Source: Conexivisphaerales archaeon (GTDB lineage: Archaea; Thermoproteota; Nitrososphaeria; Conexivisphaerales; UBA164). From it: 32,071 bases of DNA. Shown here piece by piece: positions 24,627 to 32,071 of this stretch. Where the stretch lies: NCBI GenBank assembly GCA_030756715.1, contig JAVBJD010000010.1:1-32071 (forward strand). Direction: 5' to 3'. Numbering within the stretch: position 1 is the first letter of the stretch; the number at the start of each line of letters is the position of its first letter. The translations under genes were made by a program, and so were the position numbers. The notes below the pieces were generated by a model, which worked only from the letters and a program-made list of their open reading frames with translations, had not been told where the DNA came from and did no database searches.

Positions 24627-25189
24627 TACTCGATTCCTTTTCTAGCGCTCACTCCTTTTGAGTAGGGATGTTTGATTTCTTTCATTTCCGTAACAAGGTC
24701 AGCTTTATCTATGATCTCTTGAGGAGCATACCTGCCAGTCAGCACAAGCTCGACGCTTTCAGGCTTTTCCTTTATCAGGTTGAGCACATCATCTAAGCTT
24801 ATAAGGTTGTAAAAGATAGCCGTTAGTACTTCATCCATTATAATTATGTCTGTTTCGCCGGATAACATTTCTTTTCTTGCTTCCTCAAATCCTTTCCTAA
24901 CTAGCTCAATATAGTCTTCAGGAGGTCTGTCCTTAACGAGTACTGCGTTGAACTTTTTAGCTATGTTTTCGTCCTTTGTCAGAAAGTATTCCTTGCCAAA
25001 GAACCCCTGTTTTACGTTATCAAATTTTGATAAAGAAATGTTTTCTCCGTAACCGCCTGTTTTCATAAAATAATATATCGAGACTTTGAGGCCCCAGCCG
25101 CTTGCCCTGATAGCGAGCCCTATCGCTGCGGTCGTCTTTCCCTTCCCGTTCCCAGTGTAAACTTCAACTATCCCCTTTTCGAGCTTCAA
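24623..25189 (-). CDS. cobO: Cob(I)alamin adenosyltransferase (CobA/CobO type)
   Basis: Transfers the adenosyl group of ATP to cob(I)alamin (or cobyrinic acid diamide), making adenosylcobalamin. The P-loop GNGKGKTTAAIGLAIRASG is near residues 13-31, DIIIMDEVLTAI near 114-125, and the C-terminal LVLTGRYAP...KADLVTEMKEIKHPY...GVSARKGIEY is the family tail. The length (188) is standard. It is the last gene of the mutase operon, its ATG overlapping the large-subunit stop by 4 bases, so the operon supplies the cofactor of its own enzyme. The 3' end overlaps the convergent thiolase stop. Confidence 0.95.
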   Translation of the reverse strand: MKLEKGIVEVYTGNGKGKTTAAIGLAIRASGWGLKVSIYYFMKTGGYGENISLSKFDNVKQGFFGKEYFLTKDENIAKKFNAVLVKDRPPEDYIELVRKGFEEARKEMLSGETDIIIMDEVLTAIFYNLISLDDVLNLIKEKPESVELVLTGRYAPQEIIDKADLVTEMKEIKHPYSKGVSARKGIEY

Positions 25190-26832
25190 ATGACTATCGG
25201 CTCCACGTATTCTCCCCAGACTTCCTTCAAAGCGTTTACTATTTCTCCGAGCGTGGCTCTGTTCTTTATAGCTTCGATTATGTATGGCATGAGGTTTTCT
25301 TCGTTAGCCTTCTGCCTTAACCTGTTCAGCGAGCTTTCTACCATGCTCATGTCCCTGTTCTTTTTGTATTCTTTAACCCTCTTTATCTGCCTGGTTTCTA
25401 CGTATTCCGGTATCTTGAGCACCTTTATGTCAGGCTCTTCGTCTATGCGGTAAAGGTTAACGCCTATCAGAGCCCTCTTGCCTTCCTCTATCTCTTTTTG
25501 AAGCCTGTAAGCTGAATCGGCTATCTCTTTCTGGAAAAAGCCCTTTTTGATGCCTTCAAGAACTCCTCCCATGCTATCTATCCTGTCAAAGTACCTGTAA
25601 ACTTCCTCCTCCATCTTGTCAGTAAGCCATTCCAGATAATAGCTACCACCAAGTGGGTCAACGTTGTTCGTGACGTTGCTTTCGTAAGCAATGATCTCCT
25701 GGGTCCTGAGAGCTATCATGGCAGCTTTCTCGGTTGGGAGGCCGAATGCTTCATCATAAGAATTAGTGTGAAGGCTCTGGGTACCTCCGAGCACAGCGGC
25801 GAGCGCCTCTATAGTTGTCCTTATTATGTTGTTTTCTGGCTGCTGGGCAGTCAGGGAAGCTCCTGAAGTCTGAGTGTGGAACCTCAGCCACAGTGACCTT
25901 TCTTTTTTTGGATTGAACCTGCTCTTCATCTCTTTCGCCCAGATTCTCCTTGCCGCCCTGAACTTCGCTATCTCCTCAAGGAAATCCATTGAAGAATCAA
26001 AGAAAAAGCTCAGCCTTGGAGCAAAGTCGTCCACGTCCAGGCCTCTCTTAACAGCTTCTTCCACATAGGTGAGGCCGTTCGCAAGGGTAAATGCAAGCTC
26101 CTGCACAGCGGTTGCACCGGCTTCCCTAATGTGGTAACCGCTTATGCTTATAGGGTTCCACTGGGGCAGGTACTTGGAACCGAACTCAAAAGTATCTATA
26201 ACTAACTTTAAAGAAGGCTCAGGGGGAAATATAAATGACTTCTGAGCCATGTATTCTTTTAGTATATCGTTCTGAATAGTGCCTCTGAGGACAGCCGGGC
26301 TAACGCCGTTTATCTCACCTACAACTATGTAGAAGCCCCAAAGCATGGCAGCTGGCCCGTTGATCGTCATAGAAGTCGAAATCTCAGCCAGATTTATCCC
26401 GTCAAGCATAGTTCTCATGTCTTCGAGCGTGCTGATGGCTACTCCAGCTTTCCCGATTTCACCCCTTGCCAGAGGGTCGTCTGAATCTATTCCTAAAAGA
26501 GTGGGGTAATCAAAGGCGATGCTCAGCCCTGTTTCCCCGTGTTCTATAAGGTATTTGAGCCTCCTGTTTGTCATAAAAGCATCCCCTAGGCCTGAAAACT
26601 CCCTTATTGTCCAGAGCCTTGACCTGTACATGGTTGGATGTATGCCTCTTGTAAAAGGAAAAGCTCCGGGTAGGCCAAGCTTTTCAAAATAGCTCCCCTT
26701 AACGTCTGAGGGTATGTAAACGGTCTTTACCTTTATGCCTGAAGAAGTATAAAAATCACCCCTTTCTGGTATCGGGTTTTTCAGAACCTTTTCGCTGTAC
26801 CACTTTTCGTACTCTTTCTCAAAATCGTTCAT
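25186..26832 (-). CDS. Methylmalonyl-CoA mutase large (catalytic) subunit
   Basis: B12-dependent acyl-CoA mutase, 548 residues, containing the catalytic barrel without the B12 domain, which is encoded separately. Signature segments are PFTRGIHPTMYRSRLWTIRE (59-78), GTIQNDILKEYMAQ (184-197), ISISGYHIREAGATA, RLSFFFDSSMDF, HTQTSGASLTAQ and TQSLHTNSYDEA. Tyr69 corresponds to the substrate-contacting Tyr89 of the Propionibacterium enzyme, excluding the isobutyryl-CoA pattern (Phe). Arg207, which pairs with the substrate carboxylate, is Lys209 here. A methylmalonyl-CoA/succinyl-CoA interconversion is most likely, but a related malonyl-type acyl-CoA is possible. The start overlaps the MeaB stop by 4 bases, and its stop overlaps the adenosyltransferase start by 4. 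Confidence 0.93.
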   Translation of the reverse strand: MNDFEKEYEKWYSEKVLKNPIPERGDFYTSSGIKVKTVYIPSDVKGSYFEKLGLPGAFPFTRGIHPTMYRSRLWTIREFSGLGDAFMTNRRLKYLIEHGETGLSIAFDYPTLLGIDSDDPLARGEIGKAGVAISTLEDMRTMLDGINLAEISTSMTINGPAAMLWGFYIVVGEINGVSPAVLRGTIQNDILKEYMAQKSFIFPPEPSLKLVIDTFEFGSKYLPQWNPISISGYHIREAGATAVQELAFTLANGLTYVEEAVKRGLDVDDFAPRLSFFFDSSMDFLEEIAKFRAARRIWAKEMKSRFNPKKERSLWLRFHTQTSGASLTAQQPENNIIRTTIEALAAVLGGTQSLHTNSYDEAFGLPTEKAAMIALRTQEIIAYESNVTNNVDPLGGSYYLEWLTDKMEEEVYRYFDRIDSMGGVLEGIKKGFFQKEIADSAYRLQKEIEEGKRALIGVNLYRIDEEPDIKVLKIPEYVETRQIKRVKEYKKNRDMSMVESSLNRLRQKANEENLMPYIIEAIKNRATLGEIVNALKEVWGEYVEPIVI

Positions 26833-27710
26833 AAAGCATCTGAAATTAATTTTTTAATCGTCTCATTTAAGCTTTTATTTTTTATGTAATCAGCCATGAG
26901 CGATTCCATGCTTGTCTGCTCGATCTTAGAGTCAACTATGTATTCTAACCTAGAAGCAACCATGAAGCTGAATCTTCTCCGCACTGTTTCCTTCAGCTTT
27001 TTCCTGTAAAATGGCCTGTAATCCTCTATCAGCTTTAAAAGTTCATCCACGTTCTTCTCTTTCAGAGCTGAGACGCCCACGATCTTTGGCTCCCATCCCC
27101 ACTTGTTCTTCTTTATAGCGAGGTAAAGGTACTTGGCGTATATTTCATAGTTTCCAAGATCTATTTTGTTTATGACGTAGATGTCGGTCACTTCATTGAG
27201 CCCAGCTTTTATCGATTGAATTTCGTCACCAAGATAGGGAACGCTTACGTTTATTACGAGGTCGGCAACGTCTGCAATCTCAACTTCATCCTGACCTACC
27301 CCTGTGGTTTCAACGAATATGTAAGAATACCCAAACATGTAAAAGGCGTAGATCATCTCAACGACAAAGTAGTTAAGACCTCCTTTCCTTCCCCTTGACG
27401 GAACGCTCCTTATGTATACGTTGTCCAGGTTCCAGAGCTCGTCCATCCTTATCCTGTCTCCTAGCAGAGAGCCCTTTGAAAGCTTGCTCGTTGGGTCGTT
27501 TGCTATTATCGCCACTTTCTTTTTTTGCTCAGAAAGCCTCTTTGCCAGCTTTGATATTATCGTTGATTTGCCTGTTCCAGGAGGTCCAGTCAGCCCAATA
27601 ACAAAAGGCTGCCTATCTGAAACAAGGAGCTCTGAAACATCAAGCTCTTCGCCGTCCTCTATGCGAGTCAGGAGCTTTGAGATCTGATATGTCTGATCTA
27701 TCTTTCTCAA
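26829..27710 (-). CDS. meaB: MeaB/ArgK G-protein chaperone of the mutase
   Basis: GTPase (SIMIBI class) that loads adenosylcobalamin into methylmalonyl-CoA mutase, protects it and ejects damaged cofactor. The P-loop is GPPGTGKST (residues 40-48). DPTSKLSKGSLLGDRIRM follows, matching the family's DPSSxxxGGSxLGDKxRM, then VETTGVGQDEVEIADVADL, and VINKIDL as the guanine-specificity motif (NKxD). At 293 residues it is slightly short, with a compact C-terminal dimerisation arm. It sits between the small and large mutase subunit genes with 4-base overlaps on both sides, in keeping with its role. Confidence 0.93.
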   Translation of the reverse strand: MRKIDQTYQISKLLTRIEDGEELDVSELLVSDRQPFVIGLTGPPGTGKSTIISKLAKRLSEQKKKVAIIANDPTSKLSKGSLLGDRIRMDELWNLDNVYIRSVPSRGRKGGLNYFVVEMIYAFYMFGYSYIFVETTGVGQDEVEIADVADLVINVSVPYLGDEIQSIKAGLNEVTDIYVINKIDLGNYEIYAKYLYLAIKKNKWGWEPKIVGVSALKEKNVDELLKLIEDYRPFYRKKLKETVRRRFSFMVASRLEYIVDSKIEQTSMESLMADYIKNKSLNETIKKLISDAL

Positions 27711-28111
27711 TTTGCTCTGACTCTGTTTTTTATAAAATCAACTATCTCTTTTATGTCTGTGCCTGGACCAAAAACCGCAGCAACCCCCAGCTTTTCTAGC
27801 TTCTTTTTGTCTGATTCCGGTATTATGCCTCCGCCTATAACAAGCTTGTCCTTTATGCCGTACTTCTTAAGCAGCCTCATGACTTCTTTGAAATGATACA
27901 TGTGAGCTCCTGAAAGCACGCTCAGGCCTATCACGTCAACGTCTTCCTGTATCGCTGTCTTCACGATCTTTTCGGGGGTCTGCCTTATCCCTGTGTAGAT
28001 CACATCGAATCCAGCTTCCATGAGAGAACGCGCGAGGACTTTAGCTCCCCTGTCGTGCCCGTCAAGCCCGGGCTTAGCTATCAAAACCTTTATCCTTTTG
28101 GTCGGGGACAT
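27707..28111 (-). CDS. Methylmalonyl-CoA mutase small (B12-binding) subunit
   Basis: Separate cobalamin-binding domain of 134 residues. KPGLDGHDRGAKVLARSL contains the DxHxxG motif, whose His (about residue 20) coordinates cobalt from below. IGLSVLSGAHM and VIGGGIIPESD complete the base-off/His-on binding fold. It pairs with the large subunit encoded two genes downstream. First gene of the mutase operon; ATG at 28111 follows a minus-strand TATATA box at 28133-28142, 22-31 bases upstream, so the mRNA is probably leaderless. Confidence 0.95.
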   Translation of the reverse strand: MSPTKRIKVLIAKPGLDGHDRGAKVLARSLMEAGFDVIYTGIRQTPEKIVKTAIQEDVDVIGLSVLSGAHMYHFKEVMRLLKKYGIKDKLVIGGGIIPESDKKKLEKLGVAAVFGPGTDIKEIVDFIKNRVRAN

Positions 28112-28244
28112 CGATAATTTATTGCAATTCTCGATATATAAAAATGAGCTTTTTTGTTGCGTTTTAATGAAATTTTAGACATGAGTTAAAAAAGGTAAAA
28201 AGGTTAGCAATACTTATATGATCGATATCGAAATCGATAATATT
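28112..28244. promoter_or_regulatory. Divergent promoter region with matching CGAT motifs
   Basis: Between the mutase operon (minus) and the ABC operon (plus), each promoter has a TATA box about 20-35 bases before its ATG: minus-strand TATATA at 28133-28142, and plus-strand ACTTATATG at 28212-28220. Between each box and start lie CGAT motifs. TCGATAAT occurs at 28111-28118 and 28234-28241; TCGATAT at 28131-28137 and 28222-28228. A perfect palindrome TCGATATCGA spans 28222-28231 and ATTGCAAT spans 28121-28128. The placement is that of repressor operators, possibly shared by both operons. Confidence 0.5.
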
Positions 28245-28931
28245 ATGAATCCTGATGTTGAGCTCATAGATGTTTCTAAAGTTTACGGGGAAGGGATAAA
28301 GGTAACAGCGTTAGAAAGGATAAACCTTAAGGTAGAAAGGGGGGAGTTCCTGTCAATTGTCGGACCTTCAGGATCTGGCAAAACAACGCTTCTTAACATA
28401 ATAGGGACGCTTGACAGGCCTACAGAGGGCAGGGTACTGATAGCTGGTAAAGACACGACTCAGATGGATGACGACGAGCTTTCTGAAATCAGGAACCGGT
28501 TTATAGGTTTTGTATTCCAGGCATTTAACCTGATAAACAGGCTTACTGCTCAGGAAAACGTTGAGCTCCCTCTGATAGCTAGAGGGATACCAAAGAAAGA
28601 AAGGGAAAAGAGGGCGATCGAAGCCCTCAACATAGTTGGGCTAGCTCACAAAGCTAAGAAGAAGCCAACTGAGCTCAGCGGCGGGGAGCAGCAGAGGGTT
28701 GCGATAGCGAGGTCCCTTGCAAGCGATCCAACACTCATACTGGCTGATGAGCCAACTGGCAACCTGGACAGCAAGAACGCGATGAACGTAATGAACGTGC
28801 TACTTGACATAAACGAAAAGTTCTCGAAAACCATAATCATGGTCACGCACAACTTAGAGCTCGCAGAGATGACGAAGAAGATAATACGTTTAAGGGACGG
28901 CAAGATAGAGGGGGTTGAGGTTTTAAGATGA
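28245..28931 (+). CDS. ABC transporter ATPase (MacB/LolD family)
   Basis: Cytosolic nucleotide-binding subunit of a type VII (MacB/LolCDE-like) ABC system. Walker A is GPSGSGKTT, the Q-loop FVFQAFNL, the signature LSGGEQQRVAIARSLA, Walker B LILADEPTGNLDS and the switch His is in VTHNLEL. These systems transmit ATP-driven motion to the outside rather than moving substrate through the membrane. An ATG at 28218 would add nine residues (MIDIEIDNI). I prefer 28245 because the TATA-like box ACTTATATG overlaps the upstream ATG and lies at leaderless distance from this one, and because family homology starts here. The stop overlaps the next start as ATGA. Confidence 0.92.
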   Translation: MNPDVELIDVSKVYGEGIKVTALERINLKVERGEFLSIVGPSGSGKTTLLNIIGTLDRPTEGRVLIAGKDTTQMDDDELSEIRNRFIGFVFQAFNLINRLTAQENVELPLIARGIPKKEREKRAIEALNIVGLAHKAKKKPTELSGGEQQRVAIARSLASDPTLILADEPTGNLDSKNAMNVMNVLLDINEKFSKTIIMVTHNLELAEMTKKIIRLRDGKIEGVEVLR

Positions 28932-30796
28932 ACAGGTACATCGAGCTGTCTCTATCGGTTTTGATACTGGTAAGCGCGTTCGTAATCCCGGTTGAATCTT
29001 TTGCGTCGAGCCCATTTATCATATATTATAATTGGGGTGCACCGCAATCACCTATAACAGTTAGGCCCGGTTACACGAACCAGCCGTTTGTAGTTATTCT
29101 GCAGCCGAATCCTGAATACAAGTACGGGATATTGAACCTTACAGGTACACCTTTGACAAACGTTTCTGGAGGGTATCTCGCATACAGCCTGCCATCTCAG
29201 TCATCTACTTTTACTTTCTACCTGAACGTAAACAGATCTGCAAGCCCAGGTAAATACCCTGTAAACTTTAGCGTTTACTACTTAAACGGCAGCTCATCTT
29301 CCTCGATCCTTTATATAAGCGTGAGCCCGCCTCCACAGGTTTCAGTTTTGGAAGCTTACTGGGGACAGGGAAATACGTTTCCAACTCCAGGATCAGGGGT
29401 TCAGTACCTGAGCATACTGATAGGCAACCCGGACAAATACACTGTAAGCTACGTTAACCTTACAGTAAAGCTTCCTGAAGGAATATATTCCATTACTGGC
29501 TCAGAAAAAGCGAGCGCATACGTTCCTTATATAGCACAGGGTTCATTCCAGACAGTACAATTACCAGTTAACGTTACGGATAGCGTAAAGCCAGGAACCT
29601 ATTCCGTGTACTACAACATAGGCTTTGAGGATTACCAGGGCGTCAGCTACAGCTCAAGTGGTTCCTTTAACGTTACAGTGTATTCTCAGGGAAAGGTCGA
29701 TGTGCTGGCTCTCTCAAGCGTGGCACCTGAAGACTCTGTGGCCAGCGTTTACCTTAGAATTTATAACAGCGGCGCAACTCCTGTAACTCAGGTTCAGGTT
29801 GAGCAGATCCAGACTGAGCTGCAGCCAATCGGCAACAACTTCACCCAAGTTCAGTACATGCCAGCCGGAAGGTCTTTAACTTTTGTTTATAACTATTCAA
29901 CACAGAACGCTCCGGAGGGCACATACCCTGTGGCATTTCAGGTAACGTACGTGACAGCTAACGGACAGGTTTACGATCAGAGCTATGAGGTTTACGTTTC
30001 TGTAACCGCACCGTACCGGTACGTGAGCCTTACAGTTGACCCGACAGAAGTTTACTACATGAGGAACAACACGTTGAGCCTGGTCGTGGCAGACTCTTAC
30101 AGCGGAAGCTCGTTGAAGGATGTGCAGCTTTACATACAGCCCGTGAGCAACCTCTACATTTACAACTATACTGGAATTATGAACATCGGGAACATCAACG
30201 CAGGATCTCAGAAAACCATTGAGATCTATGTGTTGCCAGAAATAAACCTGCCAGCGGTAATACCGTTACAGGTTGAAGTCAGCTACATGAACCCTTACGG
30301 GTTCTTCCAGGAACAGAGTTTCACAATACCAATATTCGCAAACGGCAAAATACAGATATCTTTTGAATCCCTTAACGTAAACGGAACAGCTTTCAATGGT
30401 TCAGCGATAAGCATATCTGGAAGCTTGCTCAATTCCGGGACTCAGGAAGCTTATTACGGAACAATAGAGGCCTATCTGCCGAGCTTCAGCGAAAACGTTA
30501 CATCTTACATAGGAGACCTTCCCGTTGATTCACCAACTCCATTTGCACTTTCCCTTTACATACCTCAGAACGCTCAGCCTGGTTCGTACACCTTATACTT
30601 GCGCTACGTCTATCAGGACTCTTACGGAAATGCATACAGCTACACTGTAAGCACACCAGTAACTGTTTATATTGTGCATATAGCTCAAACAAAACCAGGC
30701 ACTTACCATTACACAGGAATATTTAGCATATCAGTTCTAGCTGTAATAGTGCTTCTGATAGTTCTGATAGTAATCTGCGCGAGAAGAAGGAAATGA
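28928..30796 (+). CDS. Secreted, membrane-anchored surface protein of the ABC system
   Basis: A 622-residue extracytoplasmic protein. The N-terminal signal peptide covers about residues 1-27, ending near VESFAS. The body is beta-rich with repeated immunoglobulin/CARDB-like strands, some beginning after PGTYS/PGKYP-type turns. The C-terminal transmembrane helix (about 597-616) is followed by ARRRK, so the bulk is outside. At least fifteen N-x-S/T sequons are visible, consistent with heavy N-glycosylation. It resembles archaeal S-layer-domain (COG1361-like) proteins found next to MacB-type permeases. Its start overlaps the ATPase stop and its stop overlaps the permease start, each by 4 bases, so the three are surely one unit. 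It probably binds substrate or transmits force at the surface. The specific function is unknown. Confidence 0.75.
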   Translation: MNRYIELSLSVLILVSAFVIPVESFASSPFIIYYNWGAPQSPITVRPGYTNQPFVVILQPNPEYKYGILNLTGTPLTNVSGGYLAYSLPSQSSTFTFYLNVNRSASPGKYPVNFSVYYLNGSSSSSILYISVSPPPQVSVLEAYWGQGNTFPTPGSGVQYLSILIGNPDKYTVSYVNLTVKLPEGIYSITGSEKASAYVPYIAQGSFQTVQLPVNVTDSVKPGTYSVYYNIGFEDYQGVSYSSSGSFNVTVYSQGKVDVLALSSVAPEDSVASVYLRIYNSGATPVTQVQVEQIQTELQPIGNNFTQVQYMPAGRSLTFVYNYSTQNAPEGTYPVAFQVTYVTANGQVYDQSYEVYVSVTAPYRYVSLTVDPTEVYYMRNNTLSLVVADSYSGSSLKDVQLYIQPVSNLYIYNYTGIMNIGNINAGSQKTIEIYVLPEINLPAVIPLQVEVSYMNPYGFFQEQSFTIPIFANGKIQISFESLNVNGTAFNGSAISISGSLLNSGTQEAYYGTIEAYLPSFSENVTSYIGDLPVDSPTPFALSLYIPQNAQPGSYTLYLRYVYQDSYGNAYSYTVSTPVTVYIVHIAQTKPGTYHYTGIFSISVLAVIVLLIVLIVICARRRK

Positions 30797-32010
30797 AGCT
30801 AACAGACGTGTTGTTTTATTCTTACAAATCGCTTGAAGAGAGAAAGCTGAGGGCGGCCCTTACAGTGCTTGGAATACTAATAGGGCCTGCTGCCGTCATC
30901 GGGATAACAGGCCTAACTTCTGGCTACGGGAGCAGCATAACTGGACAGCTACTCCAATTGGGGACAAACACGATACTCGTCGAGCCAAACTCAGGCAAGA
31001 CGATAAGCCAGAACATGGTTAACACGATAAGCGGGATAAAAGGGGTTAAAGGCGTGTGGCCTTTTTACGCATTACCAGCTCAGATAAGCACACCTGGGGG
31101 CAACGAGAACGTTGAAATATTTGCAATAAATCTGCAGCAGGGGATTGAGGAAGCTGTTCCAGGGCTGAAGTTGGCTCAAGGATCTTTTCCTTCTGCTTAT
31201 GATACCTATGGGGCTACAATTGGCTGGGACATAGCGAACCCGACAAACTCACAATACCCGCACTATAAGCTTGACCAGGTGGTTACTGTAAAGTTTTCTT
31301 ACGCTGGTCAGAGCGCTAGCAAAACGTTCCTGGTAGAGGGCATACTTCAGAAGTTTGGACCTTCTTACATAATAAACGTAGATCAAGGGATGTTTGTGTC
31401 TTTGCAGACTGGTAGCCAATTAACTGGAAATTCGCCTTACGCTGGACTTTTGGTTGTTGCGCAGAGCCCTTCAGACGTGAACTACATAATGCAGCAGATA
31501 CAAAAGACCTACGGGAATCAGCTGACCGTAATGAGCTCGCAGCAGGCTCTCAACATAGCTAACTCAATTACGGGGACGCTCAACCTCTTGCTGGCTTCAG
31601 CGGCTTCAGTATCATTCCTGGTTGCCTTTGTAGGGGTTACAACGACAATGTACACCAGCACCTTGGAAAGGACAAAGGAAATAGGAATACTGAAAGCTCT
31701 CGGCTTTAAAAACAGGGACGTGATGAACATATTCATATTTGAGTCAGCTATAATGGGGTTGATAGGAGGAATTTTAGGAGTTATATCTGGTATGGGCGCT
31801 TCTTACCTTTTAACCTTAATCGTCCCGCACTTTTTAAGATTCGGAAACGGCCAGAACTCTTTCTCCTTGGGCCCAGTCAGCCCTGTTTTTAACGTCAACA
31901 TCATAGTTGCGGTGATATTAGCTTCACTTTTGATAGGGGTACTGGCTGGAGCTGCTCCGGCTTACAGAGCTGCAAAAGTTGACCCTATAAAGGTACTCAG
32001 GAACGAATAA
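30793..32010 (+). CDS. FtsX/MacB-like permease
   Basis: A 405-residue membrane subunit of the ABC system. The N-terminal helix (about residues 20-45) is followed by a large extracytoplasmic MacB_PCD-like domain (about 50-255) and three C-terminal helices (about 264-290, 312-345, 372-396), the MacB four-helix layout. The FtsX tail reads LERTKEIGILKALGFKNRDV and ends PAYRAAKVDPIKVLRNE, typical of the family. A homodimer with two ATPase subunits is expected. Its gene overlaps the surface-protein stop by 4 bases. The likely job is export or mechanical handling of a lipid, peptide or surface component. Confidence 0.92.
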   Translation: MKLTDVLFYSYKSLEERKLRAALTVLGILIGPAAVIGITGLTSGYGSSITGQLLQLGTNTILVEPNSGKTISQNMVNTISGIKGVKGVWPFYALPAQISTPGGNENVEIFAINLQQGIEEAVPGLKLAQGSFPSAYDTYGATIGWDIANPTNSQYPHYKLDQVVTVKFSYAGQSASKTFLVEGILQKFGPSYIINVDQGMFVSLQTGSQLTGNSPYAGLLVVAQSPSDVNYIMQQIQKTYGNQLTVMSSQQALNIANSITGTLNLLLASAASVSFLVAFVGVTTTMYTSTLERTKEIGILKALGFKNRDVMNIFIFESAIMGLIGGILGVISGMGASYLLTLIVPHFLRFGNGQNSFSLGPVSPVFNVNIIVAVILASLLIGVLAGAAPAYRAAKVDPIKVLRNE

Positions 32011-32037
32011 ACAACTTATTTTAACTATATGGGGGTT

Positions 32038-32060
32038 AAGGGGGCGAAAGTCCCCTTTCG
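32038..32060. other. Overlapping hairpins downstream of the ABC operon
   Basis: After the permease stop at 32010, AAGGGG (32038-32043) can pair with CCCCTT (32052-32057), and CGAAAG (32045-32050) with CTTTCG (32055-32060). The two hairpins share bases and are mutually exclusive. Sequence continues past the window edge, so the full element (3' UTR structure, terminator or start of a new RNA or repeat) cannot be judged. Confidence 0.35.
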
Positions 32061-32071
32061 TGAGAGAGGGG

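Noticed and set aside
1-32071. CRISPR array, insertion sequence, prophage or integrated plasmid
   Set aside because: No spaced direct repeats, transposase, integrase or phage gene and no tRNA-associated attachment duplication were seen; gene content is core chromosomal.

Overview
This window is a stretch of archaeal chromosome. The evidence is an archaeal RNA polymerase/ribosomal protein operon (rpoH-rpoB-rpoA-L30e-NusA-S12-S7), an archaeal tRNA-splicing endonuclease, geranylgeranyl-reductase-type lipid chemistry, a PIN-domain ATPase, TATA-like boxes about 20-35 bases before many first genes, and tRNA genes without an encoded CCA. RpoA is one unsplit polypeptide (A' joined to A'') and RpoB is also unsplit. 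An unsplit RpoA is unusual in archaea and has been described in Thaumarchaeota/Aigarchaeota and some other deep lineages. This points away from typical Euryarchaeota and Crenarchaeota, but sequence reading alone does not settle the phylum. Genes are tightly packed, Arg is often AGG, and TTG starts are used.

Layout. (1) 56-2880, minus: a K+-independent proton-pumping pyrophosphatase followed by an ITP/XTP pyrophosphatase-like NTPase. (2) 3035-4209, plus: a PhoU-like DUF47 protein overlapping the tRNA-splicing endonuclease. (3) 4219-4454, minus: tRNA-Ala, tRNA-Leu and tRNA-Arg. (4) 4557-7580, plus: a ribokinase-family kinase, a possible 33-residue leader ORF, a geranylgeranyl-reductase-like flavoprotein and a minimal beta-CASP nuclease. 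(5) 7630-9186, minus: a cobalamin-binding-type radical SAM protein whose TATA box lies inside an inverted repeat. (6) 9250-19858, minus: the transcription/translation operon, ending in a PIN-ATPase-KH protein. (7) 20011-20083: tRNA-Thr; then a polyprenol-kinase/CTP-transferase-like membrane protein (minus) and a lone histidine-ammonia-lyase-like gene (plus). (8) 22537-28111: an MBL-fold hydrolase, a thiolase, and a B12-dependent mutase operon (small subunit, MeaB chaperone, large subunit, cobalamin adenosyltransferase) in which every junction is a 4-base overlap. (9) 28245-32010, plus: a three-gene MacB/LolCDE-like ABC system with a large glycosylation-prone surface protein.

How the parts fit. 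The mutase operon encodes its own cofactor-activating enzyme and chaperone, so it forms a self-contained acyl-CoA isomerisation module. It sits beside a thiolase, suggesting short-chain acyl-CoA metabolism. The divergent ABC operon has CGAT-rich motifs between TATA box and start codon that match motifs in the mutase promoter, suggesting a shared regulator. First genes of transcripts mostly look leaderless. Internal genes use GGTGA/GGAGG ribosome binding sites or ATGA overlaps; NusA appears to start at a CTG codon behind such a site.

No insertion sequences, CRISPR arrays, prophage or broken genes were seen. The most useful unusual observations are the CTG start of nusA, the paired operator-like motifs at 28111-28241, the inverted repeat around the radical SAM promoter, a Lys at the mutase's carboxylate-binding position, and the surface-protein ABC system.
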